A stretch of 64,000 nt of DNA from Bradyrhizobium algeriense. GTDB taxonomy: Bacteria; Pseudomonadota; Alphaproteobacteria; Rhizobiales; Xanthobacteraceae. The notes under the pieces were generated by a model. That model was not told the DNA's origin. It made no database searches and saw only the letters and a list, made by a program, of their open reading frames with translations. Position numbers and translations under genes: made by a program. How positions within the stretch are numbered: position 1 is the stretch's first letter; each line of letters starts with the position of its first letter. Where the stretch lies: assembly GCF_036924595.1 (NCBI RefSeq), contig NZ_JAZHRV010000001.1, positions 2,046,001-2,110,000 on the forward strand. The letters are read 5' to 3'. Below are positions 51,128 through 60,670 of this stretch, piece by piece.

Positions 51128-51901
51128 ATGCCGGGAGTTAAGCGGGAACGCGACGACAGCGTCGGCGTGCTGACACTGGACGAGCCTGAGACCCTCAACG
51201 CGATGACGCCCGATCTGTTGGGCGATCTCGCGGCAGCCATTGCCGAGATGACCGACGATCCGCAGGTGAGGGCGCTGGTGCTGACCGGCGCCGGCCGCGG
51301 TTTTTGCTCGGGCCAGAACCTCAAGGCGGCGCAAATCCTCGGCGAGGACATCGCCGCTGGCGTGATGAAGTATTACTGGCCGGCGTTCAAGGCGTTGCGC
51401 GAATGCCGCGTGCCGGTCGTGGTGGCGGTCAACGGCGTGGCGGCGGGCGGCGGGTTCAGCCTTGCGATGGCGGGCGACATGATCGTTGCCGCGCGTTCGG
51501 CGCGCTTCATTCAGGTGTTCAGCCGCATCGCGCTGGTCCCCGATCTCGGTTCGACCTGGCTGTTGCCGCGTCTCGTCGGCCGGCAGCGCGCGCTCGAACT
51601 GATGATGACCAACGAGCCGCTCTCGGCCGATCAGGCCAGGGAGTGGGGACTGGTCCGCGAAGTCTTCGACGATGCCGCGCTTCGTGACGGCGCGCTTTCG
51701 CTGGCGCGTAAACTGGCAAGCGGGCCGACGCGCGCTCTCGTCGCGACGCGCCGCCTGATCGACGAGAGCGAACACGCCAGCTATGCCGACCAGTTCCGCC
51801 GCGAGATCGAAACGCAGGCGCAGATCCGCCTGAGTGCCGATGCGGTGGAAGGGCGCAACGCGTTCCTCGAGAAACGTGCGGCGGTGTTCACCGGACGCTG
51901 A
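51128..51901 (+). CDS. enoyl-CoA hydratase/isomerase family protein (PaaG-like)
   Basis: A 257-residue crotonase. Oxyanion segments GAGRGFCSG at 54-62 and NGVAAGGG at 102-109 are present. At the second catalytic position it has Asp139 in VPDLGSTW, as in isomerase members such as PaaG, whereas hydratases have Glu. A delta-isomerase or ring-expanding isomerase reaction is thus more likely than hydration (inference). The start ATG follows GGAGGAACCGA. It precedes poxB by 17 bases and may be co-transcribed, although the two act on different substrates. Confidence 0.9.
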   Translation: MPGVKRERDDSVGVLTLDEPETLNAMTPDLLGDLAAAIAEMTDDPQVRALVLTGAGRGFCSGQNLKAAQILGEDIAAGVMKYYWPAFKALRECRVPVVVAVNGVAAGGGFSLAMAGDMIVAARSARFIQVFSRIALVPDLGSTWLLPRLVGRQRALELMMTNEPLSADQAREWGLVREVFDDAALRDGALSLARKLASGPTRALVATRRLIDESEHASYADQFRREIETQAQIRLSADAVEGRNAFLEKRAAVFTGR

Positions 51902-51918
51902 GAAAGGACCAGACCATC

Positions 51919-53655
51919 ATGGGAAGCGAGAATGTTGCCGACCTCATCGCAGAGACCCTGGCCCAGGCAGGCGTCAAGCGTATCTTCGGCGTAGTCGGCG
52001 ACAGCCTGAACGGCCTCACCGACGCGTTGCGCAAGCGAAAGGCGATCGACTGGATTCACGTCCGGCATGAAGAGGTCGCAGCCTTTGCCGCCGCGGGCGA
52101 AGCGCAGATCACGGGTGAGCTTGCGGTCTGCGCCGGCTCGTGCGGGCCGGGCAATCTGCATCTCATCAACGGCCTGTTCGATGCGCACCGCAGCCGCACG
52201 CCGGTACTCGCCATCGCCGCGCAGATTCCGTCCGCCGAAATCGGCGGTGGCTATTTTCAGGAGACGCACCCGCAGGACCTGTTCCGGGAATGCAGCCATT
52301 ATTGCGAACTGGTTTCCGATCCGGCGCAATTGCCTTACGTCCTGGAAAACGCCATCCGTGCGGCCGTGGGGAAACGCGGCGTTGCCGTCATCGTCATTCC
52401 CGGCGACGTCGCGTTGCGATCGGCGCCGAAGCGCGGCATCTCGCCGAATGCCGGGTTGCTGCCGGCTCTGCCCATGGTCCAGCCGGCCGCCCCCGAACTG
52501 GAGGCGCTCGCCAAACTCCTCAACGGCGCCAAGCGCGTCACGCTGTTCTGTGGCCGCGGTTGTGCCGGCGCGCACGACGCTCTCATGCGGCTTGCCGAGA
52601 CGCTCAAGAGCCCGATCGTGCATGCGCTCGGTGGCAAAGAGCATGTCGAATACGATAATCCCTACGACGTCGGCATGACCGGCTTCATCGGCTTCTCGTC
52701 CGGCTATGCGGCGATGCATGCGTGCGACGTGCTGCTGATGCTCGGCACCGATTTCCCCTACAAGCAGTTCCTGCCGACGGACGCGAAGATCGCGCAAGTC
52801 GATATCCGCCCCGAGAATCTCGGCCGCCGCTGCAAACTCGACCTCGGCCTTGTCGGCGACGTCGGCACCACGATCGGTACGCTCTTGCCGAAACTGAAGG
52901 CGAAGACCGATCGCAAGCATCTCGACGACAGCCTGGCCCACTACAAGAAGGCACGCGCCGGGCTCGACGAACTCGCGCAGGGTACGCCCGGCCAGAAGCC
53001 GATCCATCCGCAGTATCTGGCGCGCCTGTTGAGCGAACAGGCGTCAGGGGATGCGGTGTTCACAGCCGATGTCGGCACGCCGACAATCTGGGCGGCGCGC
53101 TATCTCGCCATGAACGGCCGCCGGCGCCTCATCGGTTCCTGGATTCACGGCTCGATGGCCAACGCCATGGCGCACGCCATCGGCGCCCAGGCTTCGCAGA
53201 AGGGGCGGCAGGTGATCTCGATGTCGGGCGATGGCGGGTTTGCCATGTTGATGGGCGACCTGATCACGCTGACGCAGATGAAGCTGCCGGTGAAGGTCGT
53301 GATCTTCAACAATGGCGTGCTGGGTTTCGTGGCGATGGAGATGAAGGCCTCCGGCTTCATCGAGACCGGCGTCGATCTCAAGAATCCCGATTTCGCGGCG
53401 ATGGCCCGCGCCATGGGAATTCACGCGGTGCGGGTGGAGGATCCCGGCGAACTCTCAAACGCGATCCGCGACGTGCTGGCCTATGACGGTCCGGCCGTCC
53501 TCGATGTCGTCACCGCGACGCAGGAATTGTCGATGCCGCCGACGATCACAGCAGAGCAGATCAAGGGTTTCAGCCTCTGGGTGCTTCGCGCCGTGATAAG
53601 CGGCCGCGGCGACGAGGTGATCGACGTGGCCAAGACCAATTTGCTGTCGCGCTAG
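51919..53655 (+). CDS. poxB: thiamine-diphosphate-dependent pyruvate oxidase/dehydrogenase (PoxB-like)
   Basis: A 578-residue ThDP enzyme of the acetolactate synthase fold: Pyr domain with [16 protein letters not shown] and the conserved catalytic Glu in RHEEVAAF (residue 51), a central FAD-type domain with [10 protein letters not shown], and the PP domain with the ThDP/Mg motif [15 protein letters not shown] starting at residue 437 and NNGVLGF. Length and order match E. coli PoxB, which oxidises pyruvate to acetate and CO2 at the membrane with ubiquinone. Phosphoketolase or acetolactate synthase roles cannot be fully excluded, but the motif set favours PoxB. Start ATG 51919 follows GAAAGGACC. 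Confidence 0.88.
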   Translation: MGSENVADLIAETLAQAGVKRIFGVVGDSLNGLTDALRKRKAIDWIHVRHEEVAAFAAAGEAQITGELAVCAGSCGPGNLHLINGLFDAHRSRTPVLAIAAQIPSAEIGGGYFQETHPQDLFRECSHYCELVSDPAQLPYVLENAIRAAVGKRGVAVIVIPGDVALRSAPKRGISPNAGLLPALPMVQPAAPELEALAKLLNGAKRVTLFCGRGCAGAHDALMRLAETLKSPIVHALGGKEHVEYDNPYDVGMTGFIGFSSGYAAMHACDVLLMLGTDFPYKQFLPTDAKIAQVDIRPENLGRRCKLDLGLVGDVGTTIGTLLPKLKAKTDRKHLDDSLAHYKKARAGLDELAQGTPGQKPIHPQYLARLLSEQASGDAVFTADVGTPTIWAARYLAMNGRRRLIGSWIHGSMANAMAHAIGAQASQKGRQVISMSGDGGFAMLMGDLITLTQMKLPVKVVIFNNGVLGFVAMEMKASGFIETGVDLKNPDFAAMARAMGIHAVRVEDPGELSNAIRDVLAYDGPAVLDVVTATQELSMPPTITAEQIKGFSLWVLRAVISGRGDEVIDVAKTNLLSR

Positions 53656-53723
53656 GCGGTGTGATCGGGTGCAACCTTTGATTCGGCTGGATGGCTGTTC
53701 AGTGTGATAGACAATAAGGCTCC

Positions 53724-54311
53724 ATGTCCAAATGGCTTAAACAGTTTCTGTTTGGAATTTGGGGTCTTCTGCTGATCCCACTGATCGCGCCTATCCTAAA
53801 AAAATGGTTGGAGGAAAACGTCTTCTCCGATCCTAACGATGTAGCTACGACGGTTTTTCGTAACGCTGTGGCTACGCCCGCTTTTGATAACCTTCTCGCA
53901 CTGGGCCAACAGCGCTGGTTTAAATTTGCGTTGGTCTTTTTGACCGGGGTCGTACTTGGCGTCTCATTGGAATGGTTGAACCGGAAGACGGATGAAAAGA
54001 AAGCTTCCGAGCTCCGGAGCCTTGGCTCTAAATTTCGCAGTCTTTCAGATAGCATCAAAATTCGGAGCGCGTCGTCAGGATGGCCGGACAATGTGCGCGA
54101 TCTCAAACCTGCAATGATGTCTGCATTTGCCTCCGCCAGGAAATTTCATCTGTGGGTCCCGGATGGGCACGTGTACCGATTGCCGGATGCATCATTCCTT
54201 TGTGAGTACTTCAGCTGTGTCGGCAAGCTTTTAGAGGAGGGACAATTTGACAGGGCCAACAGTGAGGCGCTCTCCTGGAAGCCGTTCCTCGATAACGTGA
54301 CGCTGTCCTGA
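53724..54311 (+). CDS. hypothetical membrane protein of atypical base composition
   Basis: A 195-residue protein. Two hydrophobic segments (LKQFLFGIWGLLLIPLIAPIL near 4-24 and WFKFALVFLTGVVLGVSLEW near 65-84) flank a hydrophilic arm. The remainder is soluble, with conserved-looking KFHLWVPDGHVYRL and YFSCVGKLLEEGQFDRAN. I recognise no family. Its codons are clearly AT-richer than the poxB gene before it, and it lacks a strong ribosome-binding site. Together these suggest recent acquisition. It is an isolated gene between poxB and the reductase. Confidence 0.6.
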   Translation: MSKWLKQFLFGIWGLLLIPLIAPILKKWLEENVFSDPNDVATTVFRNAVATPAFDNLLALGQQRWFKFALVFLTGVVLGVSLEWLNRKTDEKKASELRSLGSKFRSLSDSIKIRSASSGWPDNVRDLKPAMMSAFASARKFHLWVPDGHVYRLPDASFLCEYFSCVGKLLEEGQFDRANSEALSWKPFLDNVTLS

Positions 54312-54530
54312 GTTTTCCGCGCTGGTTCAACCAAACTTGGGCCGCCGTGCTGCGTGCGTAATGAGTCCGCGCCCAAGGCAGGAACTGTGGTATCCTCCGT
54401 CAAATGCGATGGGACGGTTCAGTGAAGCGGCGGCCCCTCAAATGGCTCGTGCTGAGCGTCCTCGTGCCCTGCGATTCGATTGCACACGGATCTGAAGCTA
54501 GCTCTCCCGGATATCGAGGAGGACCAAGTC

Positions 54531-55700
54531 GTGAAGCGGGACTTCGACCTCATCGTCTATGGCGCAACGGGTTACACTGGTCGTCTCATCGCCGAGTATC
54601 TGGCGACGTCCTATCGCGGCGACGATGCTCCGTCCTGGGCGATCGCGGGGCGCTCGACCGACAAGCTCCAGAAGGTGCGTGCCGACATCGGCGCACCAGA
54701 CGATTTGCCTTTGGTTATCGCGGATGCCGCCGAACCGGCCAGCCTGCGTTCGATGTGCGAGCGTGCGGCCGTGATCATCACGGCGGTCGGGCCTTATCAG
54801 TTCCACGGCCCCGAGCTTGTGGCGGCCTGCGCGGCCACGGGCACGGCCTATGTCGATCTGTGCGGCGAACCGGCCTGGATGCGGCGCATGATCGACACCC
54901 ATCACGAAGAGGCGAAACTGACCGGCGCGCGCATCGTCTTCTCCTGCGGCTTCGATTCCATCCCGTTCGATCTCGGCGTGCTTACGTTGCAGGAGAAGGC
55001 GCGCGAGAAATTCGGACGCCCGGCGCGACGGGTCAAGGCCCGCCTGCGCAAGGTGAAAGGCGGCATGTCTGGCGGCACCGCGGCGAGCGCTCAGGCGACA
55101 TTGGCCGCCGCCGCGCGCGATCCGGCCCTGATCCGGCTGCTGACCGATCCCTTCGCGTTGACGCCGGGGTTCACCGGGCCGTCTCAGCCGTCGGGCCTTA
55201 TTCCCGAATACGACCCGAGCCTGAACGTGTTGCTTGTCCCGTTCCCAATGGCGCCTATCAACACCAAGAATGTGCACCGCACGAATTTCCTGTTGGGTCA
55301 TCCCTACGGCACGGACTTCGTTTACGACGAGATGATGGTCGCGCCGGGATTTGGGGAAATCGCTGGTGTGGCGACGGAGACGTTCGCCACGATGGTTTCC
55401 TTGCTCGGGACCGGCGGTCTCAAGCGCGGCGCAGGCCCTTCCAGGGAAGAGCGCGAGAAGGGCTTCTACGACATCCTCTTCCTGGGCGAGCTGCCGGATG
55501 GCGGACGGGTCGAGGCGGTAGTCACGGGCGACCGCGATCCGGGCTACGGCTCGGCCAGCAAGATGATCGCCGAGAGCGCTCTCTGCCTTGTGCGCGACGT
55601 GCAGGGCGATGGCGGCATCTGGACGCCGGGCGCCCTGATGGGTCCGGCGTTGCGCAAGCGTCTGAAGGAGCGCGCCGGCCTCACCTTCAGCGCGCGTTGA
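54531..55700 (+). CDS. saccharopine dehydrogenase-like oxidoreductase (trans-acting enoyl reductase family)
   Basis: A 389-residue protein with an N-terminal Rossmann domain (YGATGYTGRLIAEYL at 10-24; AVGPYQFHGPELVAACAATGTAYVDLCGE) and a saccharopine-dehydrogenase-type C-terminal part (GFDSIPFDLGVL). Closest in kind to the trans-acting enoyl reductases (Rv2953-like) of actinobacteria and to saccharopine dehydrogenases. The substrate is unclear; reduction of an acyl chain is a guess. The GTG at 54531 is preferred to ATG 54480 because GGAGGA lies eight bases before it and the protein begins as relatives do. It precedes the alkyl-DHAP-synthase-like gene by about 80 bases. Confidence 0.8.
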   Translation: MKRDFDLIVYGATGYTGRLIAEYLATSYRGDDAPSWAIAGRSTDKLQKVRADIGAPDDLPLVIADAAEPASLRSMCERAAVIITAVGPYQFHGPELVAACAATGTAYVDLCGEPAWMRRMIDTHHEEAKLTGARIVFSCGFDSIPFDLGVLTLQEKAREKFGRPARRVKARLRKVKGGMSGGTAASAQATLAAAARDPALIRLLTDPFALTPGFTGPSQPSGLIPEYDPSLNVLLVPFPMAPINTKNVHRTNFLLGHPYGTDFVYDEMMVAPGFGEIAGVATETFATMVSLLGTGGLKRGAGPSREEREKGFYDILFLGELPDGGRVEAVVTGDRDPGYGSASKMIAESALCLVRDVQGDGGIWTPGALMGPALRKRLKERAGLTFSAR

Positions 55701-55782
55701 GGTAACACTCAGAACTGCAGCGGCGCGCTGGATATCGCGGCGATCTCGGAAATCACAAACTGAAAAAAGCAGGGAGGATGCC

Positions 55783-57381
55783 ATGAGCGGTGCAAGGCTA
55801 AAACATTACGGCTGGGGCCGCGAAGACGAAGGCATGACTGCCGAGGAGCAGGCTTTCGTGCTCGGCCGTTACCACGCGAAATTCGCGCACGATGCGTTTG
55901 AGACAAAAGCCGTGCCGCGTGTCGAGGACCTGGCACTGCGCGCGCCGCGCGTTGCATTGCCGAGTTCACTTGCCGCTTTCTGTACGAGCGAACGCTACGA
56001 CCGGGTCGCGCATACCTACGGAAAATCCTATCCAGACTACGTGCGAGCCATGCTCGGCGACTACGATAGCGCGCCCGATGTGGTCGCATATCCGCGAAAC
56101 GAAGCAGAAATTTCCGCTGTGATGGACTGGGCCGGTGGTGTCAGCGCCTCGCTAACGCCGTTCGGGGGCGGGTCGAGCGTCTGCGGTGGCGTCGAGCCGC
56201 GAATAGATGGGCTTCGCTACAAGGCGGCCGTCACACTTGACCTGCGCAATCTCGGCAAGGTTGTCGAGGTAGATCAGATATCGCGCGCCGCACTGATCGA
56301 AGGCGGTGCCTTTGGTCCATCGCTGGAGAACCAGCTTAAACCGCACGGCGTGACGTTGCGGCATTTTCCGCAGAGTTTCGAATATTCAACCCTTGGCGGC
56401 TGGATCGCGACGCGATCGGGTGGCCATTTCGCCAGTCTCTACACGCATATAGATGATTTCGTCGAAAGCCTGCGCGTCGTGACGCCGCGCGGCATACTCG
56501 AAACGCGTCGATTGCCGGGATCGGGTGCTGGACCGAGCCCCGACCGCATGTTCATAGGCTCGGAAGGCACGCTCGGCGTGATTTCGCGCGCCTGGATGCG
56601 ATTGCAGCCACGTCCGAAATTCCGCGCCGGCACATCGATTCGTTTTCATTCGTTCTTCGGTGCGGCACGCGCATTGCGTGCCATCGCACAGGCCGGCCTC
56701 TATCCATCGAACTGTCGCATCGTTGACGCGCAAGAGGCGTTCAACACCGGTGCGGCCGACGGCAGTGTCGCGATCATGGTGCTCGGCTTTGAATCCGGCG
56801 ACCATTCGCCGGATGCCTGGATGGCACGAGCGCTCGAATGCTGCGCCGACCATGGCGGGACGCCGGAAGCCGCAAAAGGCAGCGATGCACATCTCGAAGG
56901 CGCAGCAGGAATCTGGCGGAACGCTTTTATTCGCATGCCATATGCGCGCGAGTTTTTGACACCCGCCGGTCTCATCAACGACACGTTTGAGACCGCTATC
57001 ACCTGGGATCGGTTCGAAAGTTTCCACGACAAAGTGAAGGCGGCGACGGAGCGTGCGATCGTCGAAGCGACCGGCCTGAAAGGCGAGGTCACATGCCGCT
57101 TCACCCATGTTTATCCGGACGGGCCCGCGCCCTATTTTTCTTTCCACGCACTCGGTCGCCACGGTGCGCTTCTGGAGCAATGGCAGGCGATCAAGAATTC
57201 GGCCAGCGACGCGCTGATTGAGGCGGGCGGCACGATCACGCATCATCACGCTGTTGGCCGTGATCATCGGCCTTGGTACGATCGCCAACGCCCGGATATT
57301 TTCGCGGCCGCGCTTCGGGCGGCAAAAAGAGAACTCGATCCACAAGGCATGCTCAACCCGGGAGTGCTCATCGATCCGTAA
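55783..57381 (+). CDS. FAD-binding oxidase, alkyldihydroxyacetonephosphate synthase-like
   Basis: A 532-residue VAO/PCMH-fold flavoprotein. The PP-loop PFGGGSSVCGGVE at 126-138 binds FAD, EYSTLGGWIATRSGGHFASLYTHIDDFV and GSEGTLGVIS are family landmarks, and the active-site His run HHH at 487-489 is followed by AVGRDHRPWYDRQRPD. This is the pattern of alkyl-DHAP synthase, which swaps the acyl group of acyl-DHAP for a fatty alcohol in ether-lipid synthesis, although bacterial homologues also include D-lactate and glycolate oxidase types. ATG 55783 follows GGGAGGATGCC. A stable hairpin follows the stop codon. Confidence 0.85.
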   Translation: MSGARLKHYGWGREDEGMTAEEQAFVLGRYHAKFAHDAFETKAVPRVEDLALRAPRVALPSSLAAFCTSERYDRVAHTYGKSYPDYVRAMLGDYDSAPDVVAYPRNEAEISAVMDWAGGVSASLTPFGGGSSVCGGVEPRIDGLRYKAAVTLDLRNLGKVVEVDQISRAALIEGGAFGPSLENQLKPHGVTLRHFPQSFEYSTLGGWIATRSGGHFASLYTHIDDFVESLRVVTPRGILETRRLPGSGAGPSPDRMFIGSEGTLGVISRAWMRLQPRPKFRAGTSIRFHSFFGAARALRAIAQAGLYPSNCRIVDAQEAFNTGAADGSVAIMVLGFESGDHSPDAWMARALECCADHGGTPEAAKGSDAHLEGAAGIWRNAFIRMPYAREFLTPAGLINDTFETAITWDRFESFHDKVKAATERAIVEATGLKGEVTCRFTHVYPDGPAPYFSFHALGRHGALLEQWQAIKNSASDALIEAGGTITHHHAVGRDHRPWYDRQRPDIFAAALRAAKRELDPQGMLNPGVLIDP

Positions 57382-57386
57382 CGCGG

Positions 57387-57425
57387 GTCTTGAGTGAGGT
57401 TGTCGAAACCCCTCGATCTCAAGAC
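57387..57425 (+). terminator. stable hairpin after AGPS-like gene
   Basis: GTCTTGAG and CTCAAGAC, extended by GAGG and CCTC inside, form a strong stem without a following T run. It likely marks the 3' end of the transcript or a Rho-dependent stop. The rest of 57426-57610 shows no gene. Confidence 0.45.
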
Positions 57426-57610
57426 AGGACGCCCCGTTGCGCTATCGTCTTGGCTGTGCCGCCCGCCGCAGTGCCCTACCGGGCGAGCGGTTTAGTCCTT
57501 TGGCACATAGCGTCGTTTCGGGGCGATGGATGCGGAATTTCGTCCAGGATCGTCGCATAGTGGACCTGACAAGCCGTCCGCTCGGTAGATTTATGGGTTC
57601 AAGACCTGGG

Positions 57611-58339
57611 TCAGCCGACCTGACCCACGAACTGCTGCAATTCCGGCGTTCGCGGCGCGGCGAACACCTCCTTCGGAACACCTTCCTCATGCACTTTGCC
57701 GTGGTGCATGAAGACGAGCTTGGTGCCGACGTCGCGCGCGAAGCGCATTTCGTGCGTTACCAGAATGAGCGTCATGCCCTCGCGGGCCAACTGCTCGACC
57801 ACGCGCAGCACTTCATTCACCAGTTCCGGGTCGAGCGCCGAGGTGATTTCGTCGCATAGCAATACCTTCGGCCGCATCGCCAGCGAACGGGCAATGGCGA
57901 CGCGCTGCTGCTGGCCGCCGGAGAGCTCGCTCGGATAAGCATCCATCTTTTCCGACAGCCCTACCTTCGCCAGCACTTCGGCGGCGGTGGCGCGCGCTTC
58001 CGCCTTCGACACCTTGTTGACGACGGTGGGCGCCAGCATGACGTTCTCGGCCGCCGTCAGATGCGGAAACAGGTTGAACTGCTGGAACACCATGCCGACA
58101 TGGCGGCGCAGTTCGCGCAGATTGGTGTTGGCGCCGGCGACCTCGATCCCATCGGCAGTGATGCTGCCGGATTGATAGGTCTCCAGCCCGTTGATACAGC
58201 GCAGCAGGGTGCTCTTGCCGGAGCCGGAGCGGCCGATGATGGCGACCACGTCGCCCTTCGCGATGTCGAGAGAGACGCCTTTCAGCACCTCGTTCGCACC
58301 AAAGCTCTTCCTGACGTCACGAATGCTAACGAGCGACAT
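57611..58339 (-). CDS. polar amino acid ABC transporter ATP-binding protein
   Basis: A 242-residue ABC ATPase of the GlnQ/HisP family: Walker A GRSGSGKST at 36-44, Q-loop in MVFQQFNLFPH, signature LSGGQQQR, Walker B LLCDEITSALD and the switch His in VTHEMRFARD. It energises uptake of a polar amino acid in the preceding set. It overlaps the second permease gene by 14 bases, and the four genes form one leftward operon. GlnQ, HisP, OccP and ArtP share these motifs, so the exact substrate is not assigned. Confidence 0.93.
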   Translation of the reverse strand: MSLVSIRDVRKSFGANEVLKGVSLDIAKGDVVAIIGRSGSGKSTLLRCINGLETYQSGSITADGIEVAGANTNLRELRRHVGMVFQQFNLFPHLTAAENVMLAPTVVNKVSKAEARATAAEVLAKVGLSEKMDAYPSELSGGQQQRVAIARSLAMRPKVLLCDEITSALDPELVNEVLRVVEQLAREGMTLILVTHEMRFARDVGTKLVFMHHGKVHEEGVPKEVFAAPRTPELQQFVGQVG

Positions 58340-58976
58340 TGAGGCGGCCTTCGATTTTTTTTGCCCACCAGGACAGCGGGAAACACAGGCAGAAATAGAT
58401 CAGCGCGACCAGCGAGTAGACCAGGAACGGCCGGAAGGTGGCGTTGTTGAGCATGGTGCCGGCCTTGGTCAGCTCGACGAAGCCGATAATGGAAGCGAGC
58501 GCGGTGCCCTTGATGACCTGCACGGAGAAGCCAACGGTCGGCGCGACCGCGATGCGCGAGGCCTGCGGCAGGATCACGTAGCGCATCTGCTCGATGTAGC
58601 TCAGCGCGAGGCTGGAGGACGCCTCCCACTGGCCCTTCGGTATCGACTCGACGCAGCCGCGCCAGATCTCGGTCAGGAACGCGCTGGTCCAGAACGTCAG
58701 CGCCAGCGTCGCCGCTGTCCATGGCGACACCTCGACGCCGAACAGCGCGATGCCGAAGAAAAACAGAAAGAGCTGCATCAGGAGCGGCGTGCCCTGGAAG
58801 AACTCGATGTAGGTCTTGGTGAACCATTCCAGCGGCGCGATCCCTGAGGTGCGCATGAACAACAGGACCAGGCCTACGATGCCGCCGCAGACAAACGCGA
58901 TCAGCGACAGCACGATCGTCCATTGCGTGGCGATCAGCAGGTTGGAGAGGATGTCCCAGAAGCTGAACTGCAGCAT
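58326..58976 (-). CDS. polar amino acid ABC transporter permease
   Basis: A 216-residue permease of the HisM/GlnP class with about five hydrophobic segments. It shows EWFTKTYIEFFQGTPLLMQLFLFFFG and the EAA loop GQWEASSSLALSYIEQMRYVILPQA. This permease starts at ATG 58976, three bases after the stop of the first permease, and together they probably form the channel heterodimer. Confidence 0.92.
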   Translation of the reverse strand: MLQFSFWDILSNLLIATQWTIVLSLIAFVCGGIVGLVLLFMRTSGIAPLEWFTKTYIEFFQGTPLLMQLFLFFFGIALFGVEVSPWTAATLALTFWTSAFLTEIWRGCVESIPKGQWEASSSLALSYIEQMRYVILPQASRIAVAPTVGFSVQVIKGTALASIIGFVELTKAGTMLNNATFRPFLVYSLVALIYFCLCFPLSWWAKKIEGRLNVAR

Positions 58977-58979
58977 GGT

Positions 58980-59642
58980 TCACCTCGCCTTGAAGATGAC
59001 GCGGCCGAGCGCCCGCAGCAGCGAACGCGTCAGCATCGCCAGCACGAGATAGGCCAGCGCCGCCAGCAAATAGACTTCGAAGTTTCGGAAGTTCCTCGAC
59101 GCCACGAAGTTCGCGGCATAGGTGAGGTCCTCCGCGGAGATCTGCGATACCACCGCCGAACCCAGCATCACGATGATGATCTGCGACGACAGCGCCGGAT
59201 AGATCTTGCGGAATGCCTGGTTGAGCACGATACGGCGCAGCACCTCCCATTTGGTCATGGCGAGGCTGAGGCCGGCTTCGATATGGCCTTTGGGCACGGC
59301 CTCGATGCCGGCGCGGATGATCTCGGTCGAGTAGGCGCCGAGATTGATCACCATGGCGAGGAAGGCGGCCGTAGTCTCGCTGAGCTTGAGCCCCATCGCC
59401 GGCAGGCCGAAGAAGATGAAGAACAGCTGCACGATGAACGGCGTGTTGCGGATCAGTTCGACGTAGACCGCAACGACGCGGCCGAGCCAAACGGGTCCGA
59501 AGGTGCGCGCCGAGGCGCCGGCGGTGCCGACCGCGATGCCGGCCACCGTCGACACGACCGTCAGCACGATCGTGAAGATCAGCCCCTGCAGCAGCACGCT
59601 CCAATAGGGCAGCAGTTCGGCGAATTGCAGTTTGTAAGACAC
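58980..59642 (-). CDS. polar amino acid ABC transporter permease
   Basis: The 220-residue partner permease has about five hydrophobic segments and the family segment AVYVELIRNTPFIVQLFFIFFGLPAMG. The EAA loop is GHIEAGLSLAMTKWEVLRRIVLNQA. It starts with GTG at 59642, 22 bases after the binding-protein stop. No promoter is expected inside the operon. Confidence 0.92.
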   Translation of the reverse strand: MSYKLQFAELLPYWSVLLQGLIFTIVLTVVSTVAGIAVGTAGASARTFGPVWLGRVVAVYVELIRNTPFIVQLFFIFFGLPAMGLKLSETTAAFLAMVINLGAYSTEIIRAGIEAVPKGHIEAGLSLAMTKWEVLRRIVLNQAFRKIYPALSSQIIIVMLGSAVVSQISAEDLTYAANFVASRNFRNFEVYLLAALAYLVLAMLTRSLLRALGRVIFKAR

Positions 59643-59664
59643 GCGGGTGCCCCGGCGTTGGCGT

Positions 59665-60444
59665 TTAGAAGCCGGGCGGCAAGGGGGCTTTCAGCCACTT
59701 CTCCGACAGTTTTGCGATATCACCCGAAGCCTTTGCCTTGGTGATGATCTCGTTGACCTTGGCGAGCAGCGCGGGCTCGTTCTTGTTGAGTCCAACATAG
59801 CAGGGGCTGTCCTTGATCACGAATTTCAGCGCCGGCGCGCGCGCCGGAACCTTTTCGGCGATCGCGGCCGCCACCGTGTTGCCGGTAGCGATCAGGTCGA
59901 CCTGGCCGGACACAAAGGCGGCGATGGTGGCGTTGTTGTCCTCGAAACGCTTGACGGTCGCGTCCGGTGGCGCCGAGGCGGTCAACGCCTGTTCTTCGAT
60001 CGCACCGCGCGTGGCGCCGATGGTCTTGCCCTTGAGATCGGCTGCGCTCGCAACCGTAATCGCCTTGGTGCCGAACACGCCGGAGAAGAACGGCGCATAG
60101 GCGATCGAGAAGTCGATGACCTTTTCGCGCTCCTCGTTCTTGCCGAGGCTTGAGATCACGAGGTCGGCCTTGTTGGTCTGCAAATAGGGAATGCGGTTGG
60201 CGCTGGTCACGGGGATGATCTCGGTCTTCACCCCGAGTTCCTTGCCGATCAGATTGGCCATATCGATGTCGTAGCCCTGCGGCTTGAGATCGAGGCCGGC
60301 TGAGCCGAACGGCGCAAAATCCTGCGGCACCGCGATCTTGATCACCTTCGACTTCATGATGGAGTCGAGCGCGTCGGCATGGGCCTGCGTCGCCACCGCG
60401 GCAGTGACAAGTGCAGCGGCAAGCAACAGTTTCTTGAAGGGCAT
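59665..60444 (-). CDS. amino acid ABC transporter substrate-binding protein
   Basis: A 259-residue periplasmic protein of the family-3 solute-binding class. A signal peptide of about 24 residues (KKLLLAAALVTAAVATQAHA) is followed by the two-lobed ligand-binding domain beginning VIKIAVPQDFAPFGSAGLDLKPQGYDIDMANLI, with IPYLQTNKADLVISSLGKNEERE as the ligand-contact strand. The ligand is a polar amino acid or opine by family; it cannot be named. The ATG at 60444 follows GGAG at eight bases; the upstream frame to 60558 lacks support. It is the first gene of the importer operon. Confidence 0.92.
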   Translation of the reverse strand: MPFKKLLLAAALVTAAVATQAHADALDSIMKSKVIKIAVPQDFAPFGSAGLDLKPQGYDIDMANLIGKELGVKTEIIPVTSANRIPYLQTNKADLVISSLGKNEEREKVIDFSIAYAPFFSGVFGTKAITVASAADLKGKTIGATRGAIEEQALTASAPPDATVKRFEDNNATIAAFVSGQVDLIATGNTVAAAIAEKVPARAPALKFVIKDSPCYVGLNKNEPALLAKVNEIITKAKASGDIAKLSEKWLKAPLPPGF

Positions 60445-60670
60445 TCTAATATCTCCGAGGTTACGCCAATTCACCGCCTCCGAGATTCCTCTCGGTGCGT
60501 ATTCGGCTGATGTGGCCCGGCTCCACGTCGCAATTCGACCCTGCCTGACGCCTCGCATTTAGGCAATGCTTCGCGTTGCATTTTTTGGAGGCTTTTTGTG
60601 GGTCGTTTTCGAGCATGGTCGCGCGACCATGCGTTGTGCTGCGGCGTTCGTTGAACCCGTCGGTTCGTGA

